A stretch of DNA of 64,000 nt. Source: Alphaproteobacteria bacterium. GTDB taxonomy: Bacteria > Pseudomonadota > Alphaproteobacteria > Micavibrionales > Micavibrionaceae. The stretch's first letter is position 1. Every line of letters begins with the position of its first letter. The notes beneath the pieces were generated by a model. That model had not been told where the DNA came from. It ran no database searches and saw only the letters and a program-made list of their open reading frames with translations. Both the position numbers and the translations under genes were made by a program. The stretch spans positions 62,001 to 126,000 of the forward strand of contig WGMJ01000014.1 in the NCBI GenBank assembly GCA_016125135.1. Direction: 5' to 3'. Of this stretch, positions 25,924 to 34,638 are shown piece by piece.

Positions 25924-27027
25924 ATGGGTTTTAACTGCGGTATCGTCGGCCTTCCGAATGTTGGTAAGTCCACACTTTTTAATGCGCTTACGCAAACGGC
26001 GGCAGCGCAAGCAGCGAATTATCCGTTCTGTACAATCGAGCCAAATGTTGGCCGCGTTTCAGTGCCGGATGACCGCCTGACGAAAATCGCAGCCATTGGT
26101 AAATCGGCCCAAATTATCCCCACACAGCTCGAGTTTGTTGATATTGCAGGCCTTGTAAAGGGCGCTGCAACAGGCGAGGGCTTGGGTAATAAGTTTCTTT
26201 CGCATATCCGCGAAGTAGATGCCGTTATCCACGTGCTTCGTTGTTTTGAAGATGGTGATATTGTCCACGTTGAAGGCTCGGTTGACCCTGTGCGTGATTC
26301 CGAGACGGTTGAAACAGAACTGGCGCTTGCTGACCTCGAGAGCTTGACCAAGCAACGTGACAACCTCGCGAAAAAATCAAAAGGCAGTACAGATAAAGAA
26401 CTGCTTGCGCAAATCGAGCTTATGAACCGCGTGCTAGCTACCCTCAATGAGGGCAAGCCCGCCTTCGCAACCAAGTGCGATGATGACGAGCGCGTAACCA
26501 TGCGCCTGTTTAATTTGCTTACTGCGAAGCCGTTTTTATATGTCTGTAATGTGGCTGAAAGTGAAGCGGCAACAGGTAACAAACATACAGAAGCTGTCGC
26601 CAAAATGGCAAAAGACAAGGGTATGGATTCCGTTATTATTTCTGCTGCAATTGAGTCCGAAATTGCGCAGCTGGGATCAGACGAGGAGAAGAAAGAGTTC
26701 CTTGATACGCTTGGCCTCGATGAGCCAGGCCTCAACCGCATTATCCGCGCTGGCTATAATCTGCTGGGCTTGCAAACCTATTTTACAGTAGGCCCGAAAG
26801 AGGCACGCGCATGGACGGTGCGCCGGAAAGCAAAAGCACCGGAAGCGGCGGGGGCTATTCACACCGATTTCGAAAAAGGCTTTATCCGCGCCGAAGTGAT
26901 TTCATTTGCTGATTACGTCGCCTGCAACGGCGAATCTGGTGCAAAAGAAGCGGGCAAAATGCGCCTCGAGGGAAAAGAATACCCCGTACAGGACGGCGAT
27001 ATTATGCTCTTCCGCTTTAATGTCTAA
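25924..27027 (+). CDS. ychF: Ribosome-binding ATPase YchF (Obg family)
   Basis: 367 residues. P-loop GLPNVGKST at 8-16, switch [29 protein letters not shown], and CNVAE at the G4 position (N-x-x-E in place of NKxD), which explains the ATP preference. Helical coiled-coil insertion (about 125-170) and a C-terminal TGS domain (from [44 protein letters not shown]). Acts on ribosomes in stress. A parS-like palindrome begins right at its stop codon. Confidence 0.97.
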   Translation: MGFNCGIVGLPNVGKSTLFNALTQTAAAQAANYPFCTIEPNVGRVSVPDDRLTKIAAIGKSAQIIPTQLEFVDIAGLVKGAATGEGLGNKFLSHIREVDAVIHVLRCFEDGDIVHVEGSVDPVRDSETVETELALADLESLTKQRDNLAKKSKGSTDKELLAQIELMNRVLATLNEGKPAFATKCDDDERVTMRLFNLLTAKPFLYVCNVAESEAATGNKHTEAVAKMAKDKGMDSVIISAAIESEIAQLGSDEEKKEFLDTLGLDEPGLNRIIRAGYNLLGLQTYFTVGPKEARAWTVRRKAKAPEAAGAIHTDFEKGFIRAEVISFADYVACNGESGAKEAGKMRLEGKEYPVQDGDIMLFRFNV

Positions 27028-27048
27028 ATTGTTTCACGTGAAACAATT
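27027..27048. promoter_or_regulatory. parS-like ParB-binding palindrome
   Basis: A perfect 22-base palindrome whose 16-base core (27030-27045) is TGTTTCACGTGAAACA, identical to the bacterial parS consensus bound by ParB/Spo0J. It has no loop and no T tract, so it is not a terminator. It lies between ychF and an operon of small membrane proteins. No other perfect copy is in the window and parAB are not in the window; parS sites usually lie in the origin-proximal part of the chromosome. Confidence 0.85.
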
Positions 27049-27137
27049 CCTATTTTAGGCCTAAATTCAAATTTATTGACATATTGAAATGTGAACTGCT
27101 AGGTTCGCAGCGTATTATTGAAAGGCATCAAATCAAA

Positions 27138-27458
27138 ATGGTGATAGCAGCAATTACAGGCGGCCTTTTGGGGGCTGTGGGTTACGTAGGTTTTTCAGTC
27201 GTGCGCGCATTTACACCTGGTACAAAAGAGCAAGATATGAGTAACAAGGCTTTATTAAAAAGAGCTTTGGTAGGTGCTTTTTGGGGTGCGGTTGCTGTAG
27301 GCGGATTTGATTATGCGGTGAACGGACAAGGACGGGATGATGCCGTTTATTGCGCAAGTCAGCAGCAAAGTCTGGAACGGGGTGAAGAACTTCGTATCAG
27401 AATCGAAGAAGACGCAACGGTGCGATGCGAGGTTGTCGCCCCGCAAGCTTTTAATTAA
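27138..27458 (+). CDS. Small Gly-rich membrane protein 1 of a tandem trio
   Basis: 106 residues from ATG 27138; an earlier start at 27084 would add 18 residues but no better ribosome site. Two hydrophobic Gly-rich segments (about 1-24 and 43-60, ITGGLLGAVGYVGFSVV and LVGAFWGAVAVGGFDY) followed by a soluble tail with two Cys (V-Y-C and V-R-C, near 71 and 97). The same plan, two Gly-rich helices plus a C-terminal Cys pair, recurs in the next two genes, so they are probably diverged duplicates. Family unrecognised; a glycine-zipper membrane protein is inferred. Lies 90 bases after the parS-like site. Confidence 0.6.
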   Translation: MVIAAITGGLLGAVGYVGFSVVRAFTPGTKEQDMSNKALLKRALVGAFWGAVAVGGFDYAVNGQGRDDAVYCASQQQSLERGEELRIRIEEDATVRCEVVAPQAFN

Positions 27459-27470
27459 GGAGAAAATATT

Positions 27471-27809
27471 ATGGCGGTTATTGGTGCGGCAATTGTGTGG
27501 GGTTTAGTTTCGGGTGTTGCAGCGGGTGCTGTGACAAAGGTAAGAGGTATTGCAAGTGCCGCAGGTGGCGCTGACGGCTTTAATGCAAGTAAAGGTATTG
27601 TTTTGAGAAATGTTCTATTAGCAGCTGCACTTGGTGGCGGTATCGCAGGAACACTGGAAGGCATGGAAACCGAAGCCGATATAGCGGAGGCAAACATTTG
27701 CCCGCGACTTATGGAGAGTATGGAATCGGGTAGCGCGGACAGGATTATCATCGAGCGTAATGAAGAAGGACGCTATGAATGCCGTCTCATCAATAGGGAT
27801 TATCAATAG
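27471..27809 (+). CDS. Small Gly-rich membrane protein 2 of a tandem trio
   Basis: 112 residues, preceded by AAGGAG. Hydrophobic segments about 3-22 (GAAIVWGLVSGVAAGAV) and 44-62 (LRNVLLAAALGGGIAGT), then an acidic tail with two Cys (N-I-C-P and Y-E-C-R-L). Begins 12 bases after gene 1 of the trio and ends 12 bases before gene 3, an operon. No catalytic motif seen. The regular Gly/Ala spacing suggests tight helix packing in the inner membrane, with the Cys tail probably on the periplasmic side if oxidised. Confidence 0.6.
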   Translation: MAVIGAAIVWGLVSGVAAGAVTKVRGIASAAGGADGFNASKGIVLRNVLLAAALGGGIAGTLEGMETEADIAEANICPRLMESMESGSADRIIIERNEEGRYECRLINRDYQ

Positions 27810-27821
27810 AAAGAAAAAATT

Positions 27822-28115
27822 ATGAGTATGACGGTTGTAGCAATTTTTGCTGGTGCAGCAGGTGGGGCGGGTGTTGCAGGGTTTGCAAGCTGGTATAAAA
27901 ATGCGCTTGATAAAGCTTCCGGATTTCCACGGAGCTTTAGCAGAGCGGCTGTAGCCAAGTTAGTTGTGGTAAGTGCAATTTTCGGTGCTGCAGGGGGCGC
28001 TGGTGGCGCTTACATAGGGGAGAGGAATACCGAGCGCGTATGCGTTGAATATGCCCCCGGGGACCTGCGTTGTTGGGACCAGAGTAACGAACCACCGCCT
28101 TATGCGCGGCAATAA
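27822..28115 (+). CDS. Small Gly-rich membrane protein 3 of a tandem trio
   Basis: 97 residues. Hydrophobic segments about 3-24 (TVVAIFAGAAGGAGVAGF) and 47-65 (LVVVSAIFGAAGGAGGAYIG), then a short tail with R-V-C-V-E and L-R-C-W-D, giving the same Cys pair as the other two but only ten residues apart, and a Pro-rich end. Last gene of the trio; followed by a terminator at 28131. Confidence 0.6.
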   Translation: MSMTVVAIFAGAAGGAGVAGFASWYKNALDKASGFPRSFSRAAVAKLVVVSAIFGAAGGAGGAYIGERNTERVCVEYAPGDLRCWDQSNEPPPYARQ

Positions 28116-28130
28116 AACGGGGTCTCATTG

Positions 28131-28157
28131 AAACGGCGCGAAAGTGCCGTTTTTTTA
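28131..28157 (+). terminator. Rho-independent terminator of the membrane-protein trio
   Basis: Arms AAACGGC and GCCGTTT with loop GCGAAAGT, followed by a T run. Confidence 0.88.
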
Positions 28158-28246
28158 TACCCATTGGCACGAGCATTAACCATAAATTGTTTGACTTGGC
28201 CAAGTCCCGCTTTATAAATTCTACATAATTTAAAGGGAGATTTTCT

Positions 28247-28534
28247 ATGACCGTATACGCTAAGGGCGACTTTAACCGGCTGGCTATTCTTGCCGCAGTT
28301 GCTGACAAAGATAGAGATTGGGCTGTAAGTAAAAGCCAGCGCGTTACAATGCCGGGGTTGTGTATTACTTTTGTTCAAAGTGCGGATTGGGCTGAGGATG
28401 AAATACAAAGATCATTTCTGCCCGGATACTCACTCGAAGATTTTGATGCAGCCCTGACGAGCGGTACAATGCTGGATATTACAAAGCCAGCGCAGCAAGC
28501 AAAACTGGCGCAAGCGCTCAGAAATCTGCAGTAA
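28247..28534 (+). CDS. Unrecognised small protein, 95 residues
   Basis: No family recognised. Soluble, mixed alpha/beta. Strong ribosome site AAAGGGAG ten bases before the ATG. Features: VTMPGLCITFVQSADWAEDEIQRSF (33-57) and a helical C-terminal half (LEDFDAALTSGTMLDITKPAQQAKLAQALRN). csaA begins four bases after its stop, so the two are probably co-transcribed. Confidence 0.6.
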   Translation: MTVYAKGDFNRLAILAAVADKDRDWAVSKSQRVTMPGLCITFVQSADWAEDEIQRSFLPGYSLEDFDAALTSGTMLDITKPAQQAKLAQALRNLQ

Positions 28535-28538
28535 AGCT

Positions 28539-28874
28539 GTGACCATCACCTACGACGATTTTCTGAAAGTTGATGTACGCGTGGGCGCGGTTGTGAGCGC
28601 GGAAGAGTTTGTGGGTGCGCGCCAGCCCGCGATAAAGATGCAGATTGATTTCGGGCCTGAACTGGGGATCAAGAAAACATCGGCGCAGGTTACGGCTTAC
28701 TATAAGCCTGAGGAATTAATCGGGCGGCAGGTTTGCGCGGTGGTGAATTTCCCGCCAAAACAAATAGGTAATTTTATGTCGGAAGTGCTGGTGCTTGGCT
28801 TCAGCAAGGAAGATAAAAAGATCGTATTAATCGCGCCCGACCAGGAAGTGCCTAACGGCGTGCGGATGCATTGA
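28539..28874 (+). CDS. csaA: tRNA-binding protein / chaperone CsaA
   Basis: 111 residues starting with GTG. Single tRNA-binding OB-fold domain: DDFLKVDVRVGAVVSAEEF, ARQPAIKMQIDFGPELGIKKTSAQVTAYY, QVCAVVNFPPKQIGNFMSEVLVLGF and a final IAPDQEVPNGVRMH, the CsaA signature. It resembles the C-terminal domain of methionyl-tRNA synthetase; in Bacillus CsaA has secretion-related chaperone activity, elsewhere its role is open. Four bases after the 95-residue gene. Confidence 0.93.
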   Translation: MTITYDDFLKVDVRVGAVVSAEEFVGARQPAIKMQIDFGPELGIKKTSAQVTAYYKPEELIGRQVCAVVNFPPKQIGNFMSEVLVLGFSKEDKKIVLIAPDQEVPNGVRMH

Positions 28875-28898
28875 ATATATTATTGGGAGAAAAATATT

Positions 28899-29408
28899 AT
28901 GGTTGAACAGGAAGAACAAAAGACAATGCTGCAAGTGGCGTATGAAGCAGCAATTGCGCATATTGAGAAAGAGGTTAGTAGAGAAAACCGTCGCTTTGCT
29001 CTGGAATGTCTGCAGCCATCATTGGACCGCCTTAGAGATAGATGGAGTATGGATGGAAACCACCTGAGAGTGATATTCGAAGCGCTTGAGAGAAAGACGA
29101 ATAGCAGGATTAAAATGGATATGGGTCTGTATTCAGGCCTTAGTGGCAAGCTTTGTATCATATTTGAGGATCTGGCATCTAATGCCAACTATCGCGGTAT
29201 GGTTTACTTTACTTTTCGGGGAGCTGACCCAAACGAAATTGACAGTTACGAGATCGAAAGCATAACTCCCTTAATGCACACCAAGACAACATCGATCGAC
29301 GAGGCAGAGGAATGTATTATCGCCGGATTGACAGGTTTCGAGAATGGTGAAGACTTGGTTGAAACCGCACGTGCGGCAGTACAAGCGGCGAAGTTTGCGC
29401 ACTTCTAG
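28899..29408 (+). CDS. Unrecognised protein, 169 residues
   Basis: No family recognised. GGGAG ribosome site. Highly charged helical first half (EQEEQKTMLQVAYEAAIAHIEKEVSRENRRFALECL) and a beta-containing middle (LCIIFEDLASNANYRGMVYFTFRGADPNEIDSYEIESI) before an acidic helical end. No signal peptide or membrane segment. Between csaA and an amine oxidase, with short gaps (24 and 9 bases), so it could be part of either unit. Confidence 0.6.
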   Translation: MVEQEEQKTMLQVAYEAAIAHIEKEVSRENRRFALECLQPSLDRLRDRWSMDGNHLRVIFEALERKTNSRIKMDMGLYSGLSGKLCIIFEDLASNANYRGMVYFTFRGADPNEIDSYEIESITPLMHTKTTSIDEAEECIIAGLTGFENGEDLVETARAAVQAAKFAHF

Positions 29409-29417
29409 ACTTTTTTC

Positions 29418-30554
29418 ATGAAATACGACCTCGCTATTGTTGGTATCGGCTCGCACGGGAGTGCGGCGCTGCACCGCGCCGCGCAGGAGGGGTTAAAAGT
29501 CATCGGCATTGACCGTTTTGACCCGCCGCATACAAGAGGGTCACACCATGGCGACACACGCATTACACGCGAGGCGCAGTTTGAAGGCGATCACCTTGTT
29601 AAAATTGTGCAGGCGGGCAACAAATGGCGTGAAAGTTTTGAAGATAAAAACGATCCGCTTTTTGTGAAATGTGGGTGTTTGAATATTGGCGTTAAAAATT
29701 CCGATACAGTGCGTGATATTGCCGCCGCTGCCAGTGGAGTTGCGCAGCGTTGCAATATTGAAATTGAAACATTGGATGCCGCAACGCTTGCCAAGCGGTT
29801 CCCCGTGTTTCAGGTGCCTGATAATTTTGATGTCGTGTTCGAGCCGAATGCGGGCTATTTGCGCCCTGAAGCCTGTATCGCCAAAAACATAGAAATGGCC
29901 CGTCAATATGGCGCAAAAGTGTTGGTGAATACGGAAGTAACGGATATTGCAGAGGGTCGCATAACGCTTGCGGACGGCCGTGTGATTGAGGCTGAACAGA
30001 TTATTATTAGCGCGGGGGCCTATATTAAAAAATTCGTGCCTGCAACTTTTGCGCAGAAAATAAAGCCTGTGCGCATGTATGTAGGCTGGTTTAAAATAAA
30101 AGAGAATTATGAAGCGCATAAAAACGCGCCTGTTTTTTGCCTCGATTATAATGACTATGGTATTTACGGCTTCCCTGCGATTGACGGGCCTGATGGCGGC
30201 ATGAAAGTGGGCGTCGAGATTGATGTATTCAACAAGCCCGCGCTAGACCTTGCAACACATACATACGAGACAACAAAAGAAGAAATGGATGAGATCTTTG
30301 CGGGCGTTCTGGAATATTTGCCTGCGCTTTCCTACGATTACGTGCGCAGTGCTGCTTGTATTTATACGGTTGTAACTGATGATGAATTTATTATCGACAA
30401 GCACCCGCTGATGAAGGGCGTATGGATATGCTCGGCCTGTTCAGGGCACGGGTTCAAGCTTTCCTTTGGTATCGGCATGATGCTGGTTGATCTTGTAAAA
30501 ACCGGTAAGTCAGCGCTTTATACCGATAAATTCAAGTTCAGCCGTTTCAACTAG
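29418..30554 (+). CDS. N-methyl amino acid oxidase (SolA / monomeric sarcosine oxidase family)
   Basis: 378 residues, FAD-dependent. Rossmann motif VGIGSHGSAALHRA near 8-21, GSHHGDTRITREAQF near 41-55, and Cys314 in RSAACIYTVVTDDEF, matching the Cys that covalently holds FAD in monomeric sarcosine and N-methyltryptophan oxidases; the C-terminal GVWICSACSGHGFKLSFGIG follows. Expected to demethylate N-methyl amino acids with H2O2 release; the true substrate is unknown. Its stop shares the 4-base CTAG (30551-30554) with the convergent ilvE. Confidence 0.85.
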   Translation: MKYDLAIVGIGSHGSAALHRAAQEGLKVIGIDRFDPPHTRGSHHGDTRITREAQFEGDHLVKIVQAGNKWRESFEDKNDPLFVKCGCLNIGVKNSDTVRDIAAAASGVAQRCNIEIETLDAATLAKRFPVFQVPDNFDVVFEPNAGYLRPEACIAKNIEMARQYGAKVLVNTEVTDIAEGRITLADGRVIEAEQIIISAGAYIKKFVPATFAQKIKPVRMYVGWFKIKENYEAHKNAPVFCLDYNDYGIYGFPAIDGPDGGMKVGVEIDVFNKPALDLATHTYETTKEEMDEIFAGVLEYLPALSYDYVRSAACIYTVVTDDEFIIDKHPLMKGVWICSACSGHGFKLSFGIGMMLVDLVKTGKSALYTDKFKFSRFN

Positions 30555-31423
30555 CTATTCACAAGCTCCAGATAACGCGTGCGGATCTGTTTGAAAACAG
30601 GGCCAACATTGAACGTATGTGTATCTATTTTACCGACAGGTGTAATTTCTGTGGCTGTACCGCTGAGGAATATTTCATCGGCCTGCATTAGATCTTCAGG
30701 CGTTATGCGTGTTTCTTGCAAAGGTATATTCAGCTCGTGTGCGATTTCAATGACGGTTTGGCGTGTAATGCCGTTCAGAAAACAATCAGGGATAGGCGTG
30801 AAAATTTTATTGTTTTTGACCATGAATAAATTGGCGCCTGTGGCTTCGGCAACAAGACCGCGGTAATCAAGCATCAGCGCGTCGTGGCAGCCTGCATTTT
30901 CAGCGGCGTGCTTCGACATGGTGCCAATTGCGTATAAACAAGCTGTTTTGCTGGCAGTTGGTGCAGTTTCTGGCGCGGGCTTACGCCATTGCGATGTTTG
31001 CATCGTTATGCCGTTTTCTAAAAGCTCGGTTGAAAAATAAGCAGGCCATGCCCAAACAGCAATCGCAACATGGGTTTTGGTTTGGCGGGCGGCGATGCCC
31101 ATTTGCTCGGCGCCGCGCCATGCAACAGGGCGCACGTAACAATCAGCAAGATTGTTTGCTTTCATTGTTTCATATTTCGCAGTTTCAAGCTCATCAACGC
31201 TATAAGGCATGTCCATATCGATAAGGCGTGCAGAGCGGACGAAGCGCTCGGAATGTTCGCGTGATTTGAAAATTTTACCATTATAGGCGCGCTCGCCTTC
31301 GAAAATGGAGCTGGCATAGTGAAGCCCGTGGGAAATCACGTGGATTTTGGCCTCGCGCCAAGGGGTCATTTTGCCGTTAAACCATATAAAACCGTCGCGG
31401 TCATCAAAGGGAATCAGGGCCAT
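30551..31423 (-). CDS. ilvE: Branched-chain amino acid aminotransferase
   Basis: 290 residues, class IV PLP enzyme. Catalytic Lys159 in PTASKTACLYAIG, SHGLHYASSIFEGERAY (31-47) and Arg-rich RSARLIDMDMPYS, DALMLDYRGLVAEATGANLFMV (E-x-T-x-x-N phosphate cup) and FLNGITRQTVIEIA. Interconverts Leu/Ile/Val and their keto acids. Divergent from the response-regulator gene, with 69 bases between; ilvE next to a petR/ompR-like regulator is known in other alphaproteobacteria. Confidence 0.94.
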   Translation of the reverse strand: MALIPFDDRDGFIWFNGKMTPWREAKIHVISHGLHYASSIFEGERAYNGKIFKSREHSERFVRSARLIDMDMPYSVDELETAKYETMKANNLADCYVRPVAWRGAEQMGIAARQTKTHVAIAVWAWPAYFSTELLENGITMQTSQWRKPAPETAPTASKTACLYAIGTMSKHAAENAGCHDALMLDYRGLVAEATGANLFMVKNNKIFTPIPDCFLNGITRQTVIEIAHELNIPLQETRITPEDLMQADEIFLSGTATEITPVGKIDTHTFNVGPVFKQIRTRYLELVNS

Positions 31424-31492
31424 TTTGTGTTTCTCCGGAAATCAGCTAGGTTATTACCAGAACCGTATAAAGAAACAATATGCAGCGCTTCC

Positions 31493-32209
31493 ATGGATAA
31501 AAAGGTACCCCTGCCGACCGCCGATGCCCCCCATATTATGGTGGTGGATGACGACGACCGTATCCGCGATTTGCTGGCCCGCTACCTGCTGGAGCAGGGG
31601 ATGGCCGTTGTGGCCGCGGCCAGTGCCGCCGAAGCGCGGGAGCTGCTGAAGGTTTTTGAAGTCGATGCCATGGTACTGGACGTGCTGATGCCGAATGAAA
31701 CGGGCATCGAGTTTCTTCATGACTTCCGTAAAACGAGTGACTTGCCTATTTTAATGCTCACTGCACTTGGCGAAACGGCTGACCGTATCATCGGGCTTGA
31801 AGCGGGGGCTGATGATTACTTGCCAAAACCCTTCGAGCCCAAAGAGCTGGTTTTAAGGTTGCAGGCGATTATGCGCAGGCGACAAAAACCCGTGACGCTG
31901 GCGCGGCATTACCGCGTGGGTAAGTTTACACTCGATTTTGAAACGCAAACACTGCAAAACGGTGATGAGCGTGTGGGCCTGACAACAGTTGAAATAGGCC
32001 TGCTGAAGGGCCTGCTGAAGAAGCCCTCGCAGATTATCAAGCGCGAAGATTTGATTGACGGGAATAATAGCGAGATCAGCGACCGCGCCATTGATGTGCA
32101 GGTTGCACGTTTGCGCCGTAAACTAGGCGATGACGCGCGGATGCCGCAAATTCTGCAAACAATACGCGGGCAGGGCTATATTCTGCGGGCGGAGAAGGTT
32201 GATGCTTAG
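31493..32209 (+). CDS. OmpR-family response regulator
   Basis: 238 residues from ATG 31493. Receiver domain: acidic DDDD at 19-22, phospho-acceptor Asp63 in MVLDVLMPNETG, Thr90 and Lys111 in YLPKPFEPKEL. DNA-binding winged helix at about 140-235 ending RLRRKLGDDARMPQILQTIRGQGYILRAE. Pairs with the overlapping histidine kinase (8-base overlap). By context (next to ilvE, kinase downstream) it resembles PetR/OmpR-type systems of alphaproteobacteria; the regulon is not known. Confidence 0.93.
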   Translation: MDKKVPLPTADAPHIMVVDDDDRIRDLLARYLLEQGMAVVAAASAAEARELLKVFEVDAMVLDVLMPNETGIEFLHDFRKTSDLPILMLTALGETADRIIGLEAGADDYLPKPFEPKELVLRLQAIMRRRQKPVTLARHYRVGKFTLDFETQTLQNGDERVGLTTVEIGLLKGLLKKPSQIIKREDLIDGNNSEISDRAIDVQVARLRRKLGDDARMPQILQTIRGQGYILRAEKVDA

Positions 32210-33515
32210 CCGCTATCTGCCAAAGTCTCTTTTTGCACGGGCCGTGCTTATTTTTGTGGTGCCCATGGTTCTGGTGCAGGTTATCACCACAATTGTTTTT
32301 ATTGATAACCATTGGCAGAAAATTACCTCGCGTTTGGCGTCAGGCGTTGCGGGGGAGCTTGCCATTATTGCCGAGCGAGTTGAAGCTGACCCTGCCAGCC
32401 TGCCAACGCTTTCACAAGCGGCGGCCAGCAAGCTGGGCATGTTTATCAATTTCGAGCCTGATGTCGTGATGGAAAAAAAGGGCAAGAATACAGATGGTAT
32501 CTGGCGGCGCTTTGTGGGTATTACGCTTTCACGCGAGCTGGATAAATATGTGGGGCGGCCGCATAACCTTGCGATCCAGTCAAAAGGCGAGGAATGGGCG
32601 GAAGTTGATATACAGCTGAAAAACGGTGTGTTGAAAGCTTTTGTGCTGGAACGCCGCTTGTTTACATCATCATCCTATATTTTCCTCGCATGGATGAGCT
32701 TGTCGGCTTTTATATTATTTACGGTTTCAATTATCTTCCTGCGTAACCAGATACGTCCCATTAAACGCCTGGCTGTTGCGGCGGAGCGTTTCGGGCGTGG
32801 GCGTGAAGTGCGTGGGTTCCGCCCGCAAGGCGCATCCGAAGTAAGGCGTGCGGCACAAGCTTTTATCGATATGAAATCGCGCATCAATAAGTTTATTGAC
32901 CAGCGCACAACGTTGCTGGCTGGTGTCTCGCATGATTTGCGCACGCCCTTAACGCGCATCAAGCTCGGGCTTTCGTTTTTGCCGGAGTCACCGGATGTGG
33001 ACGCGTTGAAAAGCGATGTGAATGAAATGGAAATGATGGTAAACGCCTATCTTGATTTTATCCGCGGCGAGGGTGATGAACCCTTCGAGGATGTGTCACT
33101 CGGGGATATGCTGGAAGCCGTTGCCGAGCCGTTCCGCCGTGAAGGACATAAAATAGAGATTGAAAAAGAAAAAAATATTATTATCGAAGCGCGAAAACTC
33201 TCTGTTTCCCGCTGCTTAACCAATATTGTGAAAAATGCCTGCCGACATGGTGGCGGTGATGTTCACATTAAATTAACCGAAGCGCCGCATAATGTAACGA
33301 TCACCATTGATGACAAGGGCGAGGGTATTCCCGCTGAAAAGCGTGAAGATGTTTTCAAGCCGTTCTACAGGCTTGAAAAATCGTCTGGAAAAGCAGGTGT
33401 CGGGCTCGGGATGACCGTAGCCCGTGACCTTATCCAGTCCCAAGGTGGGGAAATAGCACTGTCCGAAAGCCCTTATGGTGGCTTGCGTGTAGAGCTTGTA
33501 TTGCCAAAAGAATAA
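32202..33515 (+). CDS. Sensor histidine kinase, EnvZ-like
   Basis: 437 residues from ATG 32202, GGAGAAGG ribosome site. TM1 about 13-35, periplasmic loop to about 155, TM2 about 155-178, HAMP (RNQIRPIKRLAVAAERFGRG), then H-box GVSHDLRTPLTRIKL with His244, N-box NIVKNACRHGG, G1 DDKGEGIP, F-box FKPFYRLEKSSGKAGVGLGM and G2. A periplasmic sensor of the EnvZ class; the signal is unknown. Translationally coupled to the response regulator. Confidence 0.93.
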   Translation: MLSRYLPKSLFARAVLIFVVPMVLVQVITTIVFIDNHWQKITSRLASGVAGELAIIAERVEADPASLPTLSQAAASKLGMFINFEPDVVMEKKGKNTDGIWRRFVGITLSRELDKYVGRPHNLAIQSKGEEWAEVDIQLKNGVLKAFVLERRLFTSSSYIFLAWMSLSAFILFTVSIIFLRNQIRPIKRLAVAAERFGRGREVRGFRPQGASEVRRAAQAFIDMKSRINKFIDQRTTLLAGVSHDLRTPLTRIKLGLSFLPESPDVDALKSDVNEMEMMVNAYLDFIRGEGDEPFEDVSLGDMLEAVAEPFRREGHKIEIEKEKNIIIEARKLSVSRCLTNIVKNACRHGGGDVHIKLTEAPHNVTITIDDKGEGIPAEKREDVFKPFYRLEKSSGKAGVGLGMTVARDLIQSQGGEIALSESPYGGLRVELVLPKE

Positions 33516-33536
33516 ATTCGCATAGACTATTAAGGC

Positions 33537-34103
33537 ATGAGTAAACAACCGCAAGTTGGCGCTAAGAAAACGGGAAGTCTCAAAGGGATTTCGGTCCTCG
33601 TTGTTGAGGATTACCCGTTTATGGTGGATATGTTGACCGCAATGCTGCGTGAATTCGGCGTGGGCCGGATTATTGTTGCGGAAAACGGAGAAGAGGCCAA
33701 AGACCTGATCCGTTATTCGTTCAGCGCCAGCGGGAATGCGATTGATATGGTTCTGGTCGACTGGTTGATGCCGGTTTGTAACGGGGTCGAGCTTTTGCAA
33801 TGGGTCCGTGGGAACAAAAACGAGCAAATACGGTTTTTACCTATGGTGCTTATTAGCGCGAATACGAGCGAGCGTGTTGTTAAAACCTCGCGCGATTTCG
33901 GTGCGAATGAGGCGCTGGTGAAACCTGTATCGCCGAAAAGCCTTTCGTCGCATTTGGCCCATGTGATTAACCATCCACGGCCCTTTGTGAAAGCGCCAGG
34001 GTTTTTCGGGCCTGACAGACGAAGACAGTTTAGAGAGATTAACTTTAATGACAGGCGTAAAACCGCGCCGGAACTAGTGAAGGAATATCATGAGCAGCTC
34101 TGA
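33537..34103 (+). CDS. CheY-like single-domain response regulator
   Basis: 188 residues: receiver domain 17-145 with Glu24-Asp25, phospho-acceptor Asp75 in VLVDWLMPVCNG, Ser107 and Lys129 (ALVKPVSPKSL). A basic C-terminal extension (150-188, FFGPDRRRQFREINFNDRRKTAPELVKEYHEQL) has no known domain; a PDRR-type tail is typical of alphaproteobacterial CheY-like proteins. Overlaps the next gene by 14 bases, suggesting the two work as a phospho-relay or as partners. Confidence 0.9.
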   Translation: MSKQPQVGAKKTGSLKGISVLVVEDYPFMVDMLTAMLREFGVGRIIVAENGEEAKDLIRYSFSASGNAIDMVLVDWLMPVCNGVELLQWVRGNKNEQIRFLPMVLISANTSERVVKTSRDFGANEALVKPVSPKSLSSHLAHVINHPRPFVKAPGFFGPDRRRQFREINFNDRRKTAPELVKEYHEQL

Positions 34104-34638
34104 TGCAAACCCGGAATCAGCGAACCCGCAGGAAGACATGGATGACGGCGTGGAGATGTTCCACCGCGTGAACCGCCTGAAAATGAAGACGGGCCTTCTG
34201 CCGAATGATGACAACGTATTCCGCATCGAGAAAGAAAAAGTCGACAGCGCGCAAGTGATTATCGAGAGCAAGGCCTCGCTTTACCCGAACGAAGTGAAGA
34301 ATGTTCTGAATGCGCTTGATAAGGCGTGGCAGGACTCCAAAAAGGCTGCAACACGGGATAAAGCCAAGCCGCATCTTGAAAAGCTTTTCCACAAAGCAAA
34401 CCAGATCAAGGATCTTGCTTCAACGTTCAGCTATGTCTTGATGCAATATTTCGGTATGAGCTTGCGTGACTTTATTGAAAAAATTGATATCGAAAATCCG
34501 AAACACCTGATTATCGTGCAGGCACACATCGATGTTATGTGGGTTGTGCTGAACGAGAACATCAAGGATGAGGGCGGCGACAAGGCCAAAGAACTGAAGA
34601 TGATTGTCGCCAAAGCGATCGAAAAATACAGCCAGTAA
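34090..34638 (+). CDS. Helical protein with degenerate Hpt-like segment
   Basis: 182 residues, no family firmly recognised. The first 60 residues are charged and probably flexible. At 101-116, HKANQIKDLASTFSYV resembles the histidine phosphotransfer signature (A-H-x-I-K-x-x-A-x-x-F) but Asn104 stands where the phospho-accepting His would be. So it may be a non-phosphorylatable Hpt fold that binds the overlapping CheY-like protein. The flanking helices (61-90 and 120-180) fit a four-helix bundle. The call is from motif shape and gene overlap only. Confidence 0.55.
   Translation: MSSSDANPESANPQEDMDDGVEMFHRVNRLKMKTGLLPNDDNVFRIEKEKVDSAQVIIESKASLYPNEVKNVLNALDKAWQDSKKAATRDKAKPHLEKLFHKANQIKDLASTFSYVLMQYFGMSLRDFIEKIDIENPKHLIIVQAHIDVMWVVLNENIKDEGGDKAKELKMIVAKAIEKYSQ

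Noticed and set aside
26019-26741. 240-residue open frame antisense to ychF
   Set aside because: Ser/Arg-rich composition typical of shadow frames.
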